From contig NC_090445.1 in NCBI RefSeq assembly GCF_031143425.1, forward strand, positions 1,578,928,049-1,578,992,048: a DNA stretch of 64,000 bases. Direction: 5' to 3'. Below, in pieces: positions 33,001 through 47,800 of this stretch. This DNA comes from Pleurodeles waltl. Lineage: Eukaryota > Chordata > Amphibia > Caudata > Salamandridae. Below the pieces are notes generated by a model. That model was not told the origin of the DNA, did not search any database, and saw only the letters and a program-made list of their open reading frames with translations. The translations under genes and the position numbers were made by a program. The first letter of the stretch is position 1. Each line of letters begins with the position of its first letter.

Positions 33001-36000
33001 AATATTATTTGAATTCATTCTAATGACTGCATTTATCATGTTGCTTTGGGGCTATTCGAGCTGAAATGTAAGACAGGGTGCTCCCTTTTTGGATTGTGTA
33101 TTTAACGGCTCCCATGAGCCTTTGAGCTGACGAGCTCTGGTGAAGCACCTGTGCGCCTACTGAGTGGTACAAAAACCTGAGAATACGTTTAGGCGGCATT
33201 TCAAGCAACCCTGACTGCCACACTTTGCTCTCCGCTGATGACGGGCGAAAGCCAGAAACACGTGTCCGGAGATACGGCATTCGCCGCGCCAACTTATGGT
33301 GAAAAACTTTCTACAACGTTACAGTACTTGCTGCACCCATTTATGGTGAAAGACTTTTTGAAATATTATTCAAATTCATTCTAATGACTGCAGTTATCAT
33401 GATGCTTTGGGGCTATTCAAGCTGAAATGTAAGACAGGGTGCTCCCCTTTTGGATTGTGTATTTAACGGCTCCCTTGAGCCTTTGAGCTGACGAGGTCTG
33501 GTGAAGCACCTGGGCCCCTACTGAATGGTACAAAAACCTGAGAATACGTTTAGGCGGCATTTCAAGCAACCCTGTCTGACACACTTTGCTCTCCGCTGAT
33601 GACGGCCGAAAGCCAGAAACACGTGTCTGGAGATATGGCATTCACCGCACCAACTTATGGTGAAAAACTTTCTACAACGTTACAGCACTTGCTGCACCCA
33701 TTTATGGTGAAAGACTTTTTGAAATATTATTCAAATTCATTCTAATGACTGCATTTATCATGATGCTTTGGGGCTGTTCGAGCTGAAATGTAAGACAGGG
33801 TGCTCCCCTTTTGGATTGTGTATTTAACGGCTCCCGTGAGCCTTTGAGCTGATGAGCTCTGGTGAAGCACCTGTGCGCCTACTGAGTGGTACAAAAACCT
33901 GAGAATACATTTAGGCGGCATTTCAAGCAACCCTGTCTGCCACACTTTGCTCTCCGCTGATGACGGCCGAAAGCCAGAAACACGTGTCCGGAGATACGGC
34001 ATTCGCCGCACCAACTTATACTGAAAAACTTTCTACAACGTTACAGCACTTGCTGCACCTATTTATGGTGAAAGACTTTTTGAAATATTATTCGAATTCA
34101 TTGTAATGACTGCATTTATCATGATGCTTTGGGGCTATTTGAGCTGAAATGTAAGACAGGGTGCTCCCTTTTTGGATTGTGTATTTAACGGCTCCCGTGA
34201 GCCTTTGAGCTGACGAGCTCTGGTGAAGCACCTGTGCGCCTACTGTGTGGTACAAAAACCTGAGAATACGTTTAGGTGGCATTTCATGCAACCCTGTCTG
34301 CCACACTTTGCTCTCCGCTGATGAAGGCCGAAAGCCAGAAACACGTGTCCGGAGATACGGCATTCGCCGCACCAACTTATGATGAAAAACTTTCTACAAC
34401 GTTACAGCACTTGCTGCACCCATTTATGGTGAAAGACTTTTTGAAATATTATTCAAATTCATTCGAATGACTGCATTTATCATGAAGCTTTGGGGATACT
34501 CGAGCTGAAATGTAAGACAGGGTGCTACCTTTTTGGATTGTGTATTTAACGGCTCCCGTGAGCCTTTGAGCTGACAAGCTCTGGTGAAGAACCTGTGCGC
34601 CTACTGAGAGGTACAAAAACCTGAGAATACGTTTAGGCAGCATTTCAAGAAACCCTGGCTGCCACACTTTGCTCTCCGCTGATGACGGCCGAAAGCCAGA
34701 AACACATGTCCGGAGATACGGCATTCGCCGCACCAACGTATGGTGAAATACTTTCTACAACGTTACAGCACTTGCTGCACCCATTTATGGTGAAAGACTT
34801 TTGGAAATATTATTCGAATTCATTCTAATGACTGCATTTATCATGATACTTTGGTACTATTCGAGCTGAAATGTAAGACAGGGTGCTCCCTTTTTGGATT
34901 GTGTATTTAACAGCTCCCGTGAGCCTTTGAGCTGACAAGCTCTGGTGAAGCACCTGTGCGCCTACTGAGTGGTACAAAAACCTGAGAATACGTTTAGGCG
35001 GCATTTCAAGCAACCCTGTCTGCCACAATTTACTCTCCGCTGATGACGGCCGAAAGCCAGAAATACGTGTCCGGAGATACAGCATTCGCCGCACCAACTT
35101 ATGGTGAAAAACTTTCTACAACGTTACAGCACTTGCTGCACCCATTTATGGTGAAAGACTTTTTGAAATATTATTCAAATTCATTCTAATGACTGAATTT
35201 ATCATGATGCTTTGGGGCTATTCGAGCTGAAATGTAAGACAGGGTGCTCCCTTTTTGGATTGTGTATTTAACAGCTCCCGTGAGCCTTTGAGCTGACGAG
35301 CTCTGGTGAAGCACCTGTGTGCCTACTGAGTGGTATAAAAACCGGAGAATACGTTTAGGTGGCATTTGAAGCAACCCTGTCTGCCACACTTTGCTCTTTG
35401 CTGATGACGGCTGAAAGCCAGAAACACGTGTCCGGAGATGCGGCATTCGCCACACCAACTTATGGTGAAAAACTTTCATCAACGTTACAGCACTTGCTGC
35501 ACCCATATATGGTGAAAGACTTTTTGAAATATTATTTGAATTCATTCTAATGACTGCACTTATCATGTTGCTTTGGGGCTATTCGAGCTGCAATGTAAGA
35601 CAGGGTGCTCCCTTTTTGGATAGTGTATTTAACGGCTCCCGTGAGCCTTTGAGCTGACGAGCTCTGGTGAAGCACCTGTGCGCCTACTGAGTGGTACAAA
35701 AACCTGAGAATACGTTTAGGTGACATTTCAAGCAACCCTGTCTGCCACACTTTGCTCTCCGCTGATGACGGCCGAAAGCCAGAAACACGTGTCCGGAGAT
35801 ACGGCATTCGCCACACCAACTTATGGTGAAAAACTTTCTACAACTTTACAGCACTTGCTGCACCCATTTATGGTGAAAGACGTTTTGAAATATTATTCGA
35901 CTTCATTCTAATGACTGCATTTATCATGTTGCTTTGGGGCTATTCGAGCTGAAATGTAAGACAGGGTGCTTCCTTTTTGGATTGTGTATTTAACGGCTCC

Positions 36001-36629
36001 CGTGAGCCTTTGAGCTGACTAGCTCTGGTGAAGCACCTGTGCGCCTACTGAGTGGTACAAAAACCTGGGAATACGTTTAGGCGGCATTACAAGCAACCCT
36101 GTCTGCCACACTTTGCTCTCCGCTGATGACGGCCGAAAGCCAGAAACACGTGTCCGGAGATACGGCATTCGCCGCACCAACTTATGGTGAAAAACTTTCT
36201 ACAACGTTACAGCACTTGCTGCACCCATTTATGGTGAAAGACTTTTTGAAATATTATTCGAATTCATTGTAATGACTGCATTTATCATGATGCTTTCGGG
36301 CTATTTGAGCTGAAATGTAAGACAGAGTGCTCACTTTTTGGATTCTGTATTTAACGGCTCCCGTGAGCCTTTGAGCTGACGAGCTCTGGTGAAGCACCTG
36401 TGCGCCTACTGAGTGGTACAAAAACCTGAGAATACGTTTAGGCAGCATTTCAAGCAGCCCTGTCTGCCACACTTTGCTCTCCGCTGATGACGGCCGAAAG
36501 CCAGAAACACGTGTCCGGAGATACGGCATTCGCCGCACCAACTTATGGTGAAAAACTTTCTACAACGTTACAGCACTTGCTGCACCCATTTATGGTGAAA
36601 GACTTTTTGAAATATTATTTGAATTCATT

Positions 36630-39600
36630 CTAACGACTGCATTTATCATGTTGCTTTGGGGCTATTCGAGCTGAAATGTAAGACAGGGTGCTCCCTTTTT
36701 GGATTGTGTATTTAACGGCTCCCATGAGCCTTTGAGCTGACGAGCTCTGGTGAAGCACCTGTGCGCCTACTGAGTGGTACAAAAACCTGAGAATACGTTT
36801 AGGCGGCATTTCAAGCAACCCTGACTGCCACACTTTGCTCTCCGCTGATGACGGGCGAAAGCCAGAAACACGTGTCCGGAGATACGGCATTCGCCGCGCC
36901 AACTTATGGTGAAAAACTTTCTACAACGTTACAGTACTTGCTGCACCCATTTATGGTGAAAGACTTTTTGAAATATTATTCGAATTCATTCTAATGACTG
37001 CATTTATCATGATGCTTTGGGGCTATTCGAGCTGAAATGTAAGACAGGGTGCTCCCTTTTTGGATTGTGTATTTAACGGCTCCCGCGAGCCTTTGAGCTG
37101 ACGAGCTCTGGTGAAGCACCTGTGCACCTACTGAGTGGTACAAAAACCTGAGAATACGTTTAGGCGGCATTTCAAGCAACCCTGACTGCCACACTTTGCT
37201 CTCTGCTGATGACGGGCGAAAGCCAGAAACACGTGTCCGGAGATACGGCATTCGCCGTGCCAACTTATGGTGAAAAACTTTCTACAACGTTACAGCACTT
37301 GCTGCACCCATTTATGCTGAAAGACTTTTTGAAATATTATTCGAATTAATTCTAATGACTGCAGTTATCATGATGCTTTGGGACTATTCGAGCTGAAATG
37401 TAAGACAGGGTGCTCCCCTTTTGGATTGTGTATTTAACGGCTCCCGTGAGCCTTTGAGCTGACGAGGTCTGGTGAAGCACCTGGGCCCCTACTGAGTGGT
37501 ACAAAAACCTGAGAATACGTTTAGGCGGCATTTCAAGCAACCCTGTCTGCCACACTTTGCTCTCCGCTGATGACGGCCGAAAGCCAGAAACACGTGTCTG
37601 GAGATATGGCATTCACCGCACCAACTTATGGTGAAAAACTTTCTACTATGTTACAGCACTTGCTGCACCCATTTATGGTGAAAAACTTTTTGAAATATTA
37701 TTCAAATTCATTCTAATGACTGCATTTATCATGATGCTTTGGGGCTGTTCGAGCTGAAATGTAAGACAGGTTGCTCCCCTTTTGGATTGTGTATTTAACG
37801 GCTCCCGTGAGCCTTTGAGCTGACGAGCTCTGGTGAAGCACCTGTGCGCCTACTGAGTGGTAAAAAAACCTGAGAATACGTTTAGGCGGCATTTCAAGCA
37901 ACCCTGTCTGCCACACTTTGCTCTCCGCTGATGACGGCCGAAAGCCAGAAACACGTGTCCGGAGATACGGCATTCGCCGCACCAACTTATAGTGAAAAAC
38001 TTTCTACAACGTTACAGCACTTGCTGCACCTATTTATGGTGAAAGACTTTTTGAAATATTATTCGAATTCATTGTAATGACTGCATTTATCATGATGCTT
38101 TGGGGCTATTTGAGCTGAAATGTAAGACAGGGTGCTCCCTTTTTGGATTCTGTATTTAACGGCTCCCGTGAGCCTTTGAGCTGACGAGCTCTGGTGAAGC
38201 ACCTGTGCGCCTACTGAGTGGTACAAAAACCTGAGAATACGTTTAGGCGGCATTTCAAGCAACCCTGTCTGCCACACTTTGCTCTCTGCTGATGACGGCC
38301 GAAAGCCAGAAACACGTGTCCGGAGATATGGCATTCGCCGCACCAACTTATGGTGAAAAACTTTCTACAACGTTACAGCACTTGCTGCACCCATTTATGG
38401 TGAAAGACTTTTTGAAATATTATTCGAATTCATTCTAATGACTGCATTTATCATGATGCTTTGGGGCTATTCGAGCTGAAATGTAAGACAGGTTGCTCCC
38501 TTTTTGGATTGTGTATTTAACGGCTCCCGCGAGCCTTTGAGCTGACGAGCTCTGGTGAAGCACCTGTGCGCCTACTGAGTGGTACAAAAACGTGAAAATA
38601 CGTTTAGGTGACATTTCAAGCAACCCTGTCTGCCACACTTTGCTCTCCGCTGATGACGGCCGAAAGCCAGAAACACGTGTCCGGAGTAATGGCATTTGCC
38701 ACACCAACTTATGGTGAAAAACTTTCTACAACTTTACAGCACTATGCACCGATTTATGGTGAAAGACTTTTTGAAATATTATTCGAATTCATTCTAATGA
38801 CTGCATTTATCATGATGCTTTGGGGCTATTTGAGCTGAAATGTAAGACAGGGTGCTCCCTTTTCGGATTCTGTATTTAACGGCTCCTGTGAGCCTTTGAG
38901 CTGACGAGCTCTGGTGAAGCACCTGTGCGCCTACTGAGTGGTACAAAAACCTGAGAATACGTTTAGGCGGCATTTCAAGCAACCCTGTCTGCCACACTTT
39001 GCTCTCCGCTGATGACGGCCGAAAGCCAGAAACACGTGTCCGGAGATACGGCGTTCGCCGCGCCAACTTATGGTGAAAAACTTTCTACAATGTTACAGCA
39101 CTTGCTGCACCCATTTATGGTGAAAGACTTTTTGAAATATTATTCGAATTCATTCTAATGACTGCATTTATCATGATGCTTTGGGGCTATTCGAGCTGAA
39201 ATGTAAGACAGGGTGCTCCCTTTTTGGATTGTGTATTTAACGGCTCCCGCGAGCCTTTGAGCTGACAAGCTCTGGTGAAGCACCTGTGCGCCTACTGAGT
39301 GGTACAAAAACCTGAGAATACGTTTAGGCGGCATTTCAAGCAACCCTGACTGCCACACTTTGCTCTCTGCTGATGACGGGCGAAAGCCAGAAACACGTGT
39401 CCGGAGATACGGCATTCGCCGTGCCAACTTATGGTGAAAAACTTTCTACAACGTTACAGCACTTGCTGCACCCATTTATGCTGAAAGACTTTTTGAAATA
39501 TTATTCGAATTAATTCTAATGACTGCAGTTATCATGATGCTTTGGGGCTATTCGAGCTGAAATGTAAGACAGGGTGCTCCCCTTTTGGATTGTGTATTTA

Positions 39601-40956
39601 ACGGCTCCCGTGAGCCTTTGAGCTGACGAGGTCTGGTGAAGCACCTGGGCCCCTACTGAGTGGTACAAAAACCTGAGAATACGTTTAGGCGGCATTTCAA
39701 GCAACCCTGTCTGCCACACTTTGCTCTCCGCTGATGACGGCCGAAAGCCAGAAACACGTGTCTGGAGATATGGCATTCACCGCACCAACTTATGGTGAAA
39801 AACTTTCTACTATGTTACAGCACTTGCTGCACCCATTTATGGTGAAAGACTTTTTGAAATATTATTCAAATTCATTCTAATGACTGCATTTATCATGATG
39901 CTTTGGGGCTGTTCGAGCTGAAATGTAAGACAGGTTGCTCCCCTTTTGGATTGTGTATTTAACGGCTCCCATGAGCCTTTGAGCTGACGAGCTCTGGTGA
40001 AGCACCTGTGCGCCTACTGAGTGGTAAAAAAACCTGAGAATACGTTTAGGCGGAATTTCAAGCAACCCTGTCTGCCACACTTTGCTCTCCGCTGATGACG
40101 GCCGAAAGCCAGAAACACGTGTCCGGAGATACGGCATTCGCCGCAGCAACTTATAGTGAAAAACTTTCTACAACGTTACAGCACTTACTGCACCTATTTA
40201 TGGTGAAAGACTTTTTGAAATATTATTCGAATTCATTGTAATGACTGCATTTATCATGATGCTTTGGGGCTATTTGAGCTGAAATGTAAGACAGGGTGCT
40301 CCCTTTTTGGATTCTGTATTTAACGGCTCCCGTGAGCCTTTGAGCTGACGAGCTCTGGTGAAGCACCTGTGCGCCTACTGAGTGGTACAAAAACCTGAGT
40401 ATACGTTTAGGCGGCATTTCAAGCAACCCTGTCTGCCACACTTTGCTCACCGCTGTTGATGGCCGAAGCCAGAAACACGTGTCCGGAGATACGGCATTCG
40501 CCGCACCAACTTATGGTGAAAAACTTTCTACAACGTTACAGCACTTGCTGCACACATTTATGGTGAAAGACTTTTTGAAATATTATTCGAATTCATTCTA
40601 ATGACTGCATTTATCATGATGCTTTGGGGCTATTCGAGCTGAAATGTAAGACAGGGAGCTCCCTTTTTGGATTGTGTATTTAACGGCTCCCGCGAGCCTT
40701 TGAGCTGACGAGCTCTGGTGAAGCACCTGTGCGCCTACTGAGTGGTACAAAAACCTGAAAATACGTTTAGGTGACATTTCAAGCAACCCTGTCTGCCACA
40801 CTTTGCTCTCCGCTGATGACGGCCGAAAGCCAGAAACACGTGTCCGGAGATATGGCATTTGTCACACCAACTTATGGTGAAAAACTTTTTACAACTTTAC
40901 AGCACTATGCACCGATTTATGGTGAAAGACTTTTTGAAATATTATTCGAATTCATT
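36630..40956 (+). repeat. higher-order repeat zone 2 (2,164-bp, six monomers)
   Basis: The private variant TCGAATTAATTCTAATG occurs at 37,341 and 39,505, 2,164 bp apart. The order of surrounding monomers, including the shared GACGGGCGAAAG hammerhead and ACCGCACCAAC variants, repeats with the same shift. The period is 6 x 361 minus the 2-bp deletion of one 359-bp monomer. It overlaps the end of zone 1. Confidence 0.75.
40447..40489 (+). ncRNA. hammerhead with broken core (CUGUUGA)
   Basis: The core reads CUGUUGA (A6 to U at 40,456), stem I has UCACCG, and one A is missing in the stem II loop. Predicted inactive. The 1-bp loss also changes the local monomer length and explains a 2,163 instead of 2,164 period here. 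Confidence 0.8.
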
Positions 40957-42400
40957 CTAATGACTGCATTTATCATGTTGCTTTGGGGCTATTCGAGCTG
41001 AAATGTAAGACAGGGTGCTCCCTTTTTGGATTGTGTATTTAACGGCTCCCATGAGCCTTTGAGCTGACGAGCTCTGGAGAAGCACCTGTGTGCCTACTGA
41101 GTGGTACAAAAACTTGAGAATACGTTTAGGCGGCATTTCAAGCAACCCTGTCTGCCACACTTTTCTCTCCGCTGATGACGGCCGAAAGCCAGAAACACGT
41201 GTCCGGAGATACGGCATTCGCCGCACCAACTTATGGTGAAAAACTTTCTACAACGTTTCAGCACTTGCTGCACCCATTTATGGTGAAAGACGTTTTGAAA
41301 TATTATTCGAATTCATTCTAATGACTACAGTTATCATGATGCTTTGGGCCTATTCGAGCTGAAATGTAAGACAGGGTGCTCCCCTTTTGGATTGTGTATT
41401 TAACGGCTCCCGTGAGCCTTTGAGCTGACGAGCTCTGGTGAAGCACCTGGGCGCCTACTGAATGGTACAAAAACCAGAGAATACGTTTAGGCGCCAGTTC
41501 AAGCAACCCTGTCTGCCACACTTTGCTCTCGGCTGATGACGGCCGAAAGCCAGAAACACGTCTCCGGAGATACGGCATTCGCCGCACCAACTTATAGTGA
41601 AAAACTTTCTACAACGTTACAGCACTTGCTGCACCCATTTATGGTGAAAGACTTTTTGAAATATTATTCGAATTCATTCTAATGACTGCATTTATCATGT
41701 TGCTTTGGGGCTATTCGAGCTGAAATGTAAGACAGGGTGCTCCCTTTTTGGATTGTGTATTTAACGGCTCCCATGAGCCTTTGAGCTGACGAGCTCTGGA
41801 GAAGCACCTGTGTGCCTACTGAGTGGTACAAAAACTTGAGAATACGTTTAGGCGGCATTTCAAGCAACCCTGTCTGCCACACTTTTCTCTCCGCTGATGA
41901 CGGCCGAAAGCCAGAAACACGTGTCTGGAGATACGGCATTCGCCGCACCAACTTATGGTGAAAAACTTTCTACAACGTTTCAGCACTTGCTGCACCCATT
42001 TATGGTGAAAGACGTTTTGAAATATTATACGAATTCATTCTAATGACTGCAGTTATCATGATGCTTTGGGCCTATTCGAGCTGAAATGTAAGACAGGGTG
42101 CTCCCCTTTTGGATTGTGTATTTAACGGCTCCCGTGAGCCTTTGAGCTGACGAGCTCTGGTGAACCACCTGGGCGCCTACTGAATGGTACAAAAACCTGA
42201 GAATACGTTTAGGCGGCAGTTCAAGCAACCCTGTCTGCCACACTTTGCTCTCCGCTGATGACGGCCGAAAGCCAGAAACACGTCTCCGGAGATACGGCAT
42301 TCGCCGCACCAACTTATAGTGAAAAACTTTCTACAACGTTACAGCACTTGCTGCACCCATTTATGGTGAAAGACTTTTTGAAATATTATTCGAATTCATT
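40957..42400 (+). repeat. 722-bp dimer duplication
   Basis: Two consecutive monomers (40,957-41,678) are repeated at 41,679-42,400. Both copies share ACTTTTCTCTCCG, CTGGAGAAGCACC and the rare ACACGTCTCCGG change in the second monomer, which breaks the second base pair of hammerhead stem III. A few differences exist (for example GGCGCCAGTTC versus GGCGGCAGTTC). Confidence 0.8.
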
Positions 42401-44771
42401 GTAATGACTGCATTTATCATGATGCTTTGGGGCTATTTGAGCTGAAATGTAAGACAGGGTGCTCCCTCTTTGGATTCTGTATTTAACAGCTCCCGTGAGC
42501 CTTTGAGCTGACAAGCTCTGGTGAAGCACCTGTGCGCCTACTGAGTGGTACAAAAACCTGAGAATACGTTTAGGAGGCATTTCAAGCAACCCTGTCTGCC
42601 ACACTTTGCTCTCCGCTGATGACGGCTGAAAGCCAGAAACACGTGTCCGGAGATACGGCATTTGCCACACCAACTTATGGTGAAAAACTTTCTACAACTT
42701 TACAGCACTTTGCACCGATTTATGGTGAAAGACTTTTTGAAATATTATTCGAATTCATTCTAATGACTGCATTTATCATGTTGCTTTGGGGCTATTCGAG
42801 CTGAAATGTAAGACAGGGTGCTCCCTTTTTGGATTGTGTATTTAACGGCTCCCATGAGCCTTTGAGCTGACGAGCTCTGGTGAAGCACCTGTGCGCCTAC
42901 TGAGTGGTACAAAAACCTGAGAATACGTTTAGGCTGCATTTCAAGCAACCCTGACTGCCACACTTTGCTCTCCGCTGATGACGGCCGAAAGCCAGAAACA
43001 CGTGTCCGGAGATACGGCATTCGCCGCGCCAACTTATGGTGAAAAACTTTCTACAACGTTACAGCACTTGCTGCACCCATTTATGGTGAAAGTCTTTTTG
43101 AAATATTATTCAAATTCATTCTAATGACTGCAGTTATCATGATGGTTTGGGGCTATTCGAGCTGAAATGTAAGACAGGGTGCTCCCCTTTTGGATTGTGT
43201 ATTTAACGGCTCCCGTGAGCCTTTGAGCTGACGAGGTCTGGTGAAGCACCTGGGCCCCTACTGAATGGTACAAAAACCTGAGAATATGTTTAGGCGGCAT
43301 TTCAAGCAACCCTGTCTGCCACACTTTGCTCTCCGCTGATGACGGCCGAAAGCCAGAAACACGTGTCTGGAGATATGGCATTCACCGCTCCAACTTATGG
43401 TGAAAAACTTTCTACAACGTTTCAGCACTTGCTGCACCCATTTATGGTGAAAGACTTTTTGAAATATTATTCAAATTCATTCTAATGACTGCATTTATCA
43501 TGATGCTTTGGGGCTGTTTGAGCTGAAATGTAAGACAGGGTGCTCCCCTTTTGGATTGTGTATTTAACGGCTCCCGTGAGCCTTTGAGCTGACGAGCTCT
43601 GGTGAAGCACCTGTGCGCCTACTGAGTGGTACAAAAACCTGAGAATACGTTTAGGCGGCATTTCAAGCAACCCTGTCTGCCACACTTTGCTCTCCGCTGA
43701 TGACGGCCGAAAGCCAGAAACACGTGTCCGGAGATACGGCATTCGCCGCACCAACTTATAGTGAAAAACGTTCTACAACATTACAGCACTTGCTGCACCT
43801 ATTTATGGTGAAAGACTTTTTGAAATATTATTCAAATTCATTGTAATGACTGCATTTATCATGATGCTTTGGGGCTATTTGAGCTGAAATGTAAGACAGG
43901 GTGCTCCCTTTTTGGATTCTGTATTTAACAGCTCCCGTGAGCCTTTGAGCTGACGAGCTCTGGTGAAGCACCTGTGCGCCTACTGAGTGGTACAAAAACC
44001 TGAGAATACATTTAGGCAGCATTTCAAGCAACCCTGTCTGCCACACTTTGCTCTCCGCTGATGACGGCCGAAAGCCAGAAACACGTGTCCGGAGATACGG
44101 CATTCGCCGCACCAACTTATGGTGAAAAACTTTCTACAAGTTACAGCACTTGCTACACCCATTTATGGTGAAAGACTTTTTGAAATATTATTCGAATTCA
44201 TTCTAATGACTGTATTTATCATGATGCTTTGGGGCTATTCGAGCTGAAATGTAAGACAGGGTGCTCCCTTTTTGGATTGTGTATTTTAACGGCTCCCGCG
44301 AGCCTTTGAGCTGACGAGCTCTGGTGAAGCACCTGTGTGCCCACTGAGTGGTACAAAAACCTGAAAATACGGTTAGGTGACATTTCAAGCAACCCTGTCT
44401 GCCACACTTTGCTCTCCGCTGATGACGGCTGAAAGCCAGAAACACGTGTCCGGAGATATGGCATTTGTCACACCAACTTATGGTGAAAAACTTTCTACAA
44501 CTTTACAGCACTATGCACCGATTTATGGTGAAAGACTTTTTGAAATATTATTCGAATTCATTCTAATGACTGCATTTATCATGTTGCTTTGGGGCTATTC
44601 AAGCTGAAATGTAAGACAGGGTGCTCCCTTTTTGGATTGTGTATTTAACGGCTCCCATGAGCCTTTGAGCTGACGAGCTCTGGAGAAGCACCTGTGTGCC
44701 TACTGAGTGGTACAAAAACTTGAGAATACGTTTAGGCGGCATTTCAAGCAACCCTGTCTGCCACACTTTAC

Positions 44772-44815
44772 TCTCCGATGATGACGGCCGAAAGCCAGAA
44801 ACACGTGTCCGGAGA
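44772..44815 (+). ncRNA. hammerhead with C3 replaced by A
   Basis: After UCUCCG the core reads AUGAUGA. C3, which is essential, is A at 44,778. Helices are otherwise preserved. Predicted inactive. Confidence 0.75.
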
Positions 44816-47800
44816 TACGGCATTCGCCGCACCAACTTATGGTGAAAAACTTTCTACAACGTTTCAGCACTTGCTGCACCCATTTATGGTGAAATACGTT
44901 TTGAAATATTATTCAAATTCATTCTAATGACTGCAGTTATCATGATGCTTTGGGCCTATTCGAGCTGAAATGTAAGACAGGGTGCTCCCCTTTTGGATTG
45001 TGTATTTAACGGCTCCCGTGAGCCTTTGAGCTGACGAGCTCTGGTGAAGCACCTGGGCGCCTACTGAATGGTACAAAAACCTGGGAATACGTTTAGGCGG
45101 CATTTCAAGCAACCCTGTCTGCCACACTTTGCTCTCCGCTGATGACGGCCGAAAGCCAGAAACACTTGTCCGGAGATATGCCATTCGCCGCACCAACTTA
45201 TAGTGAAAAACTTTCTACAACGTTACAGCACTTGCTGCACCCATTTATGGTGAAAGACTTTTTGAAATATTATTCGAATTCATTGTAATGACTGCATTTA
45301 TCATTATGCTTTGGGGCTATTTGAGCTGAAATGTAAGACAGGGTGCTCCCTTTTTGGATTCTGTATTTAACGGCTCCCGTGAGCCTTTGAGCTGACGAGC
45401 TCTGGTGAAGCACCTGTGCGCCTACTAAGTGGTACAAAAACCTGAGAATACGATTAGGAGGCATTTCAAGCAACCCTGTCTGCCACACTTTGCTCTCCGC
45501 TGATGACGGCCGAAAGCCAGAAACACGTGTCCGGAGATACAGCATTCGCCGCACCAACTTATGGTGAAAAACTTTCTACAACGTTACAGCACTTGCTGCA
45601 CCCATTTATGGTGAAAGACTTTTTGAAATATTATTCAAATTCATTCTAATGACTGCATTTATCATGATGCTTTGGGGCTATTCGAGCTGAAATGTAAGAC
45701 AGGGTGCTCCCTTTTTGGATTGTGTATTTAACGGCTCCCGCGAGCCTATGAGCTGACGAGCTGTGGTGAAGCACCTGTGCGCCTACTGAGTGGTACAAAA
45801 ACCTGAAAATACATTTAGGTGACATTTCAAGCAACCCTGTCTGCCACACTTTGCTCTCTGCTGAAGACGGCCGAAAGCCAGAAACACGTGTCCGGAGATA
45901 TGGCATTTGCCGCACCAACTTATGGTGAAAAACTTTCTACAATGTTTCAGCACTTGCTGCACCCATTTATGGTGAAAGACGTTTTGAAATATTATTCGAA
46001 TTCATTCTAATGACTGCAGTTATCATGATGCTTTGGGCCTATTCGAGCTGAAATGTAAGACAGGGTGCTCCCCTTTTGGATTGTGTATTTAACGGCTCCC
46101 GTGAGCCTTTGAGCTGACGAGCTCTGGTGAAGCACCTGGGCGCCTACTGAATGGTACAAAAACCTGAGAATACGTTTAGGCGTCATTTCAAGCAACCCTG
46201 TCTGCCACACTTTGCTCTCCGCTGATGACGGCCGAAAGCCAGAAACACGTGTCCGGAGATACGGCATTCGCCGCACCAACTTATAGTGAAAAACTTTCTA
46301 CAACGTTACAGCACTTGCTGCACCCATTTATGGTGAAAGACTTTTTGAAATATTATTCGAATTCATTGTAATGACTGCATTTATCATGATGCTTTGGGGC
46401 TATTTGAGCTGAAATGTAAGACAGGGTGCTCCCTTTTTGGATTCTGTATTTAACAGCTCCCGTGAGCCTTTGAGCTGACGAGCTCTGGTGAAGCACCTGT
46501 GCGCCTACTGAGTGGTACAAAAACCTGAGAATACGTTTAGGAGGCATTTCAAGCAACCCTGTCTGCCACACTTTGCTCTCCTCTGATGACGGCCGAAAGC
46601 CGGAAACACGTGTCCGGAGATACGGCATTTGCCACACCAACTTACGGTGAAAAACTTTCTACAACTTTACAGCACTTTGCACCGATTTATGGTGAAAGAC
46701 TTTTTGAAATATTATTCGAATTCATTCTAATGACTGCATTTATCATGTTGCTTTGGGGCTATTCGAGCTGAAATGTAAGACAGGGTGCTCCCTTTTTGGA
46801 TTGTGTATTTAACGGCTCCCGCGAGCCTTTGAGCTGACGAGCTCTGGTGAAGCACCTGTGCGCCTACTGAGTGGTACAAAAACCTGAGAATACGTTTAGG
46901 CTGCATTTCAAGCAACCCTGACTGCCACACTTTGCTCTCCGCTGATGACGGCCGAAAGCCAGAAACACGTGTCCGGAGATACGGCATTCGCCGCGCCAAC
47001 TCATGGTGAAAAACTTTCTACAACGTTACAGCCCTTGCTGCACCCATTTATGGTGAAAGACTTTTTGAAATATTATTCAAATTCATTGTAATGACTGCAG
47101 TTATCATGATGCTTTGGGGCTATTCGAGCTGAAATGTAAGACAGGGTGCTCCCCTTTTGGATTGTGTATTTAACGGCTCCCGTGAGCCTTTGAGCTGACG
47201 AGGTCTGGTGAAGCACCTGGGCCCCTACTGAATGGTACAAAAACCTGAGAATACGTTTAGGCGGCATTTCAAGCAACCCTGTCTGCCACACTTTGCTCTC
47301 CGCTGATGACGGCCGAAAGCCAGAAACACGTGTCTGGAGATATGGCATTCACCGCACCAACTTATGGTGAAAAACTTTCTACAACGTTTCAGCACTTGCT
47401 GCACCCATTTATGGTGAAAGACTTTTTTAAATATTATTCAAATTCATTCTAATGACTGCATTTATCATGATGCTTTGGGGCTATTTGAGCAGAAATGTAA
47501 GACAGGGTGCTCCCTTTTTGGATTCTGTATTTAACGGCTCCCGTGAGCCTTTGAGCTGACGAGCTCTGGTGAAGCACCTGTGCGCCTACTGAGTGGTATA
47601 AAAACCTGAGAATACGTTTAGGCGGCATTTCAAGCAACCCTGTCTGCCACACTTTGCTCTCCGCTGATGACGGCCGAAAGCCAGAAACACGTGTCCGGAG
47701 ATACGGCATTCGCCGCACCAACTTATAGTGAAAAACGTTCTACAACATTACAGCACTTGCTGCACCTATTTATGGTGAAAGACTTTTTGAAATATTATTC

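Larger units (their letters stand above)
26164..38100 (+). repeat. higher-order repeat zone 1 (4,332- and 3,607-bp units)
   Basis: The private variant GATACTTTGGTACTATTCG occurs at 26,906, 31,238 and 34,845. The spacings are 4,332 bp (12 x 361) and 3,607 bp (10 x 361, minus a 3-bp deletion near 31,957). The order of other diagnostic monomers (CAGGCAGCATTTC-like, ATACAGCATTC, GATGCGGCATTCGCC, CTGTATTTAACGG types) is kept within each unit. Three units are recognisable, the first enlarged by the 1,083-bp duplication. Confidence 0.8.
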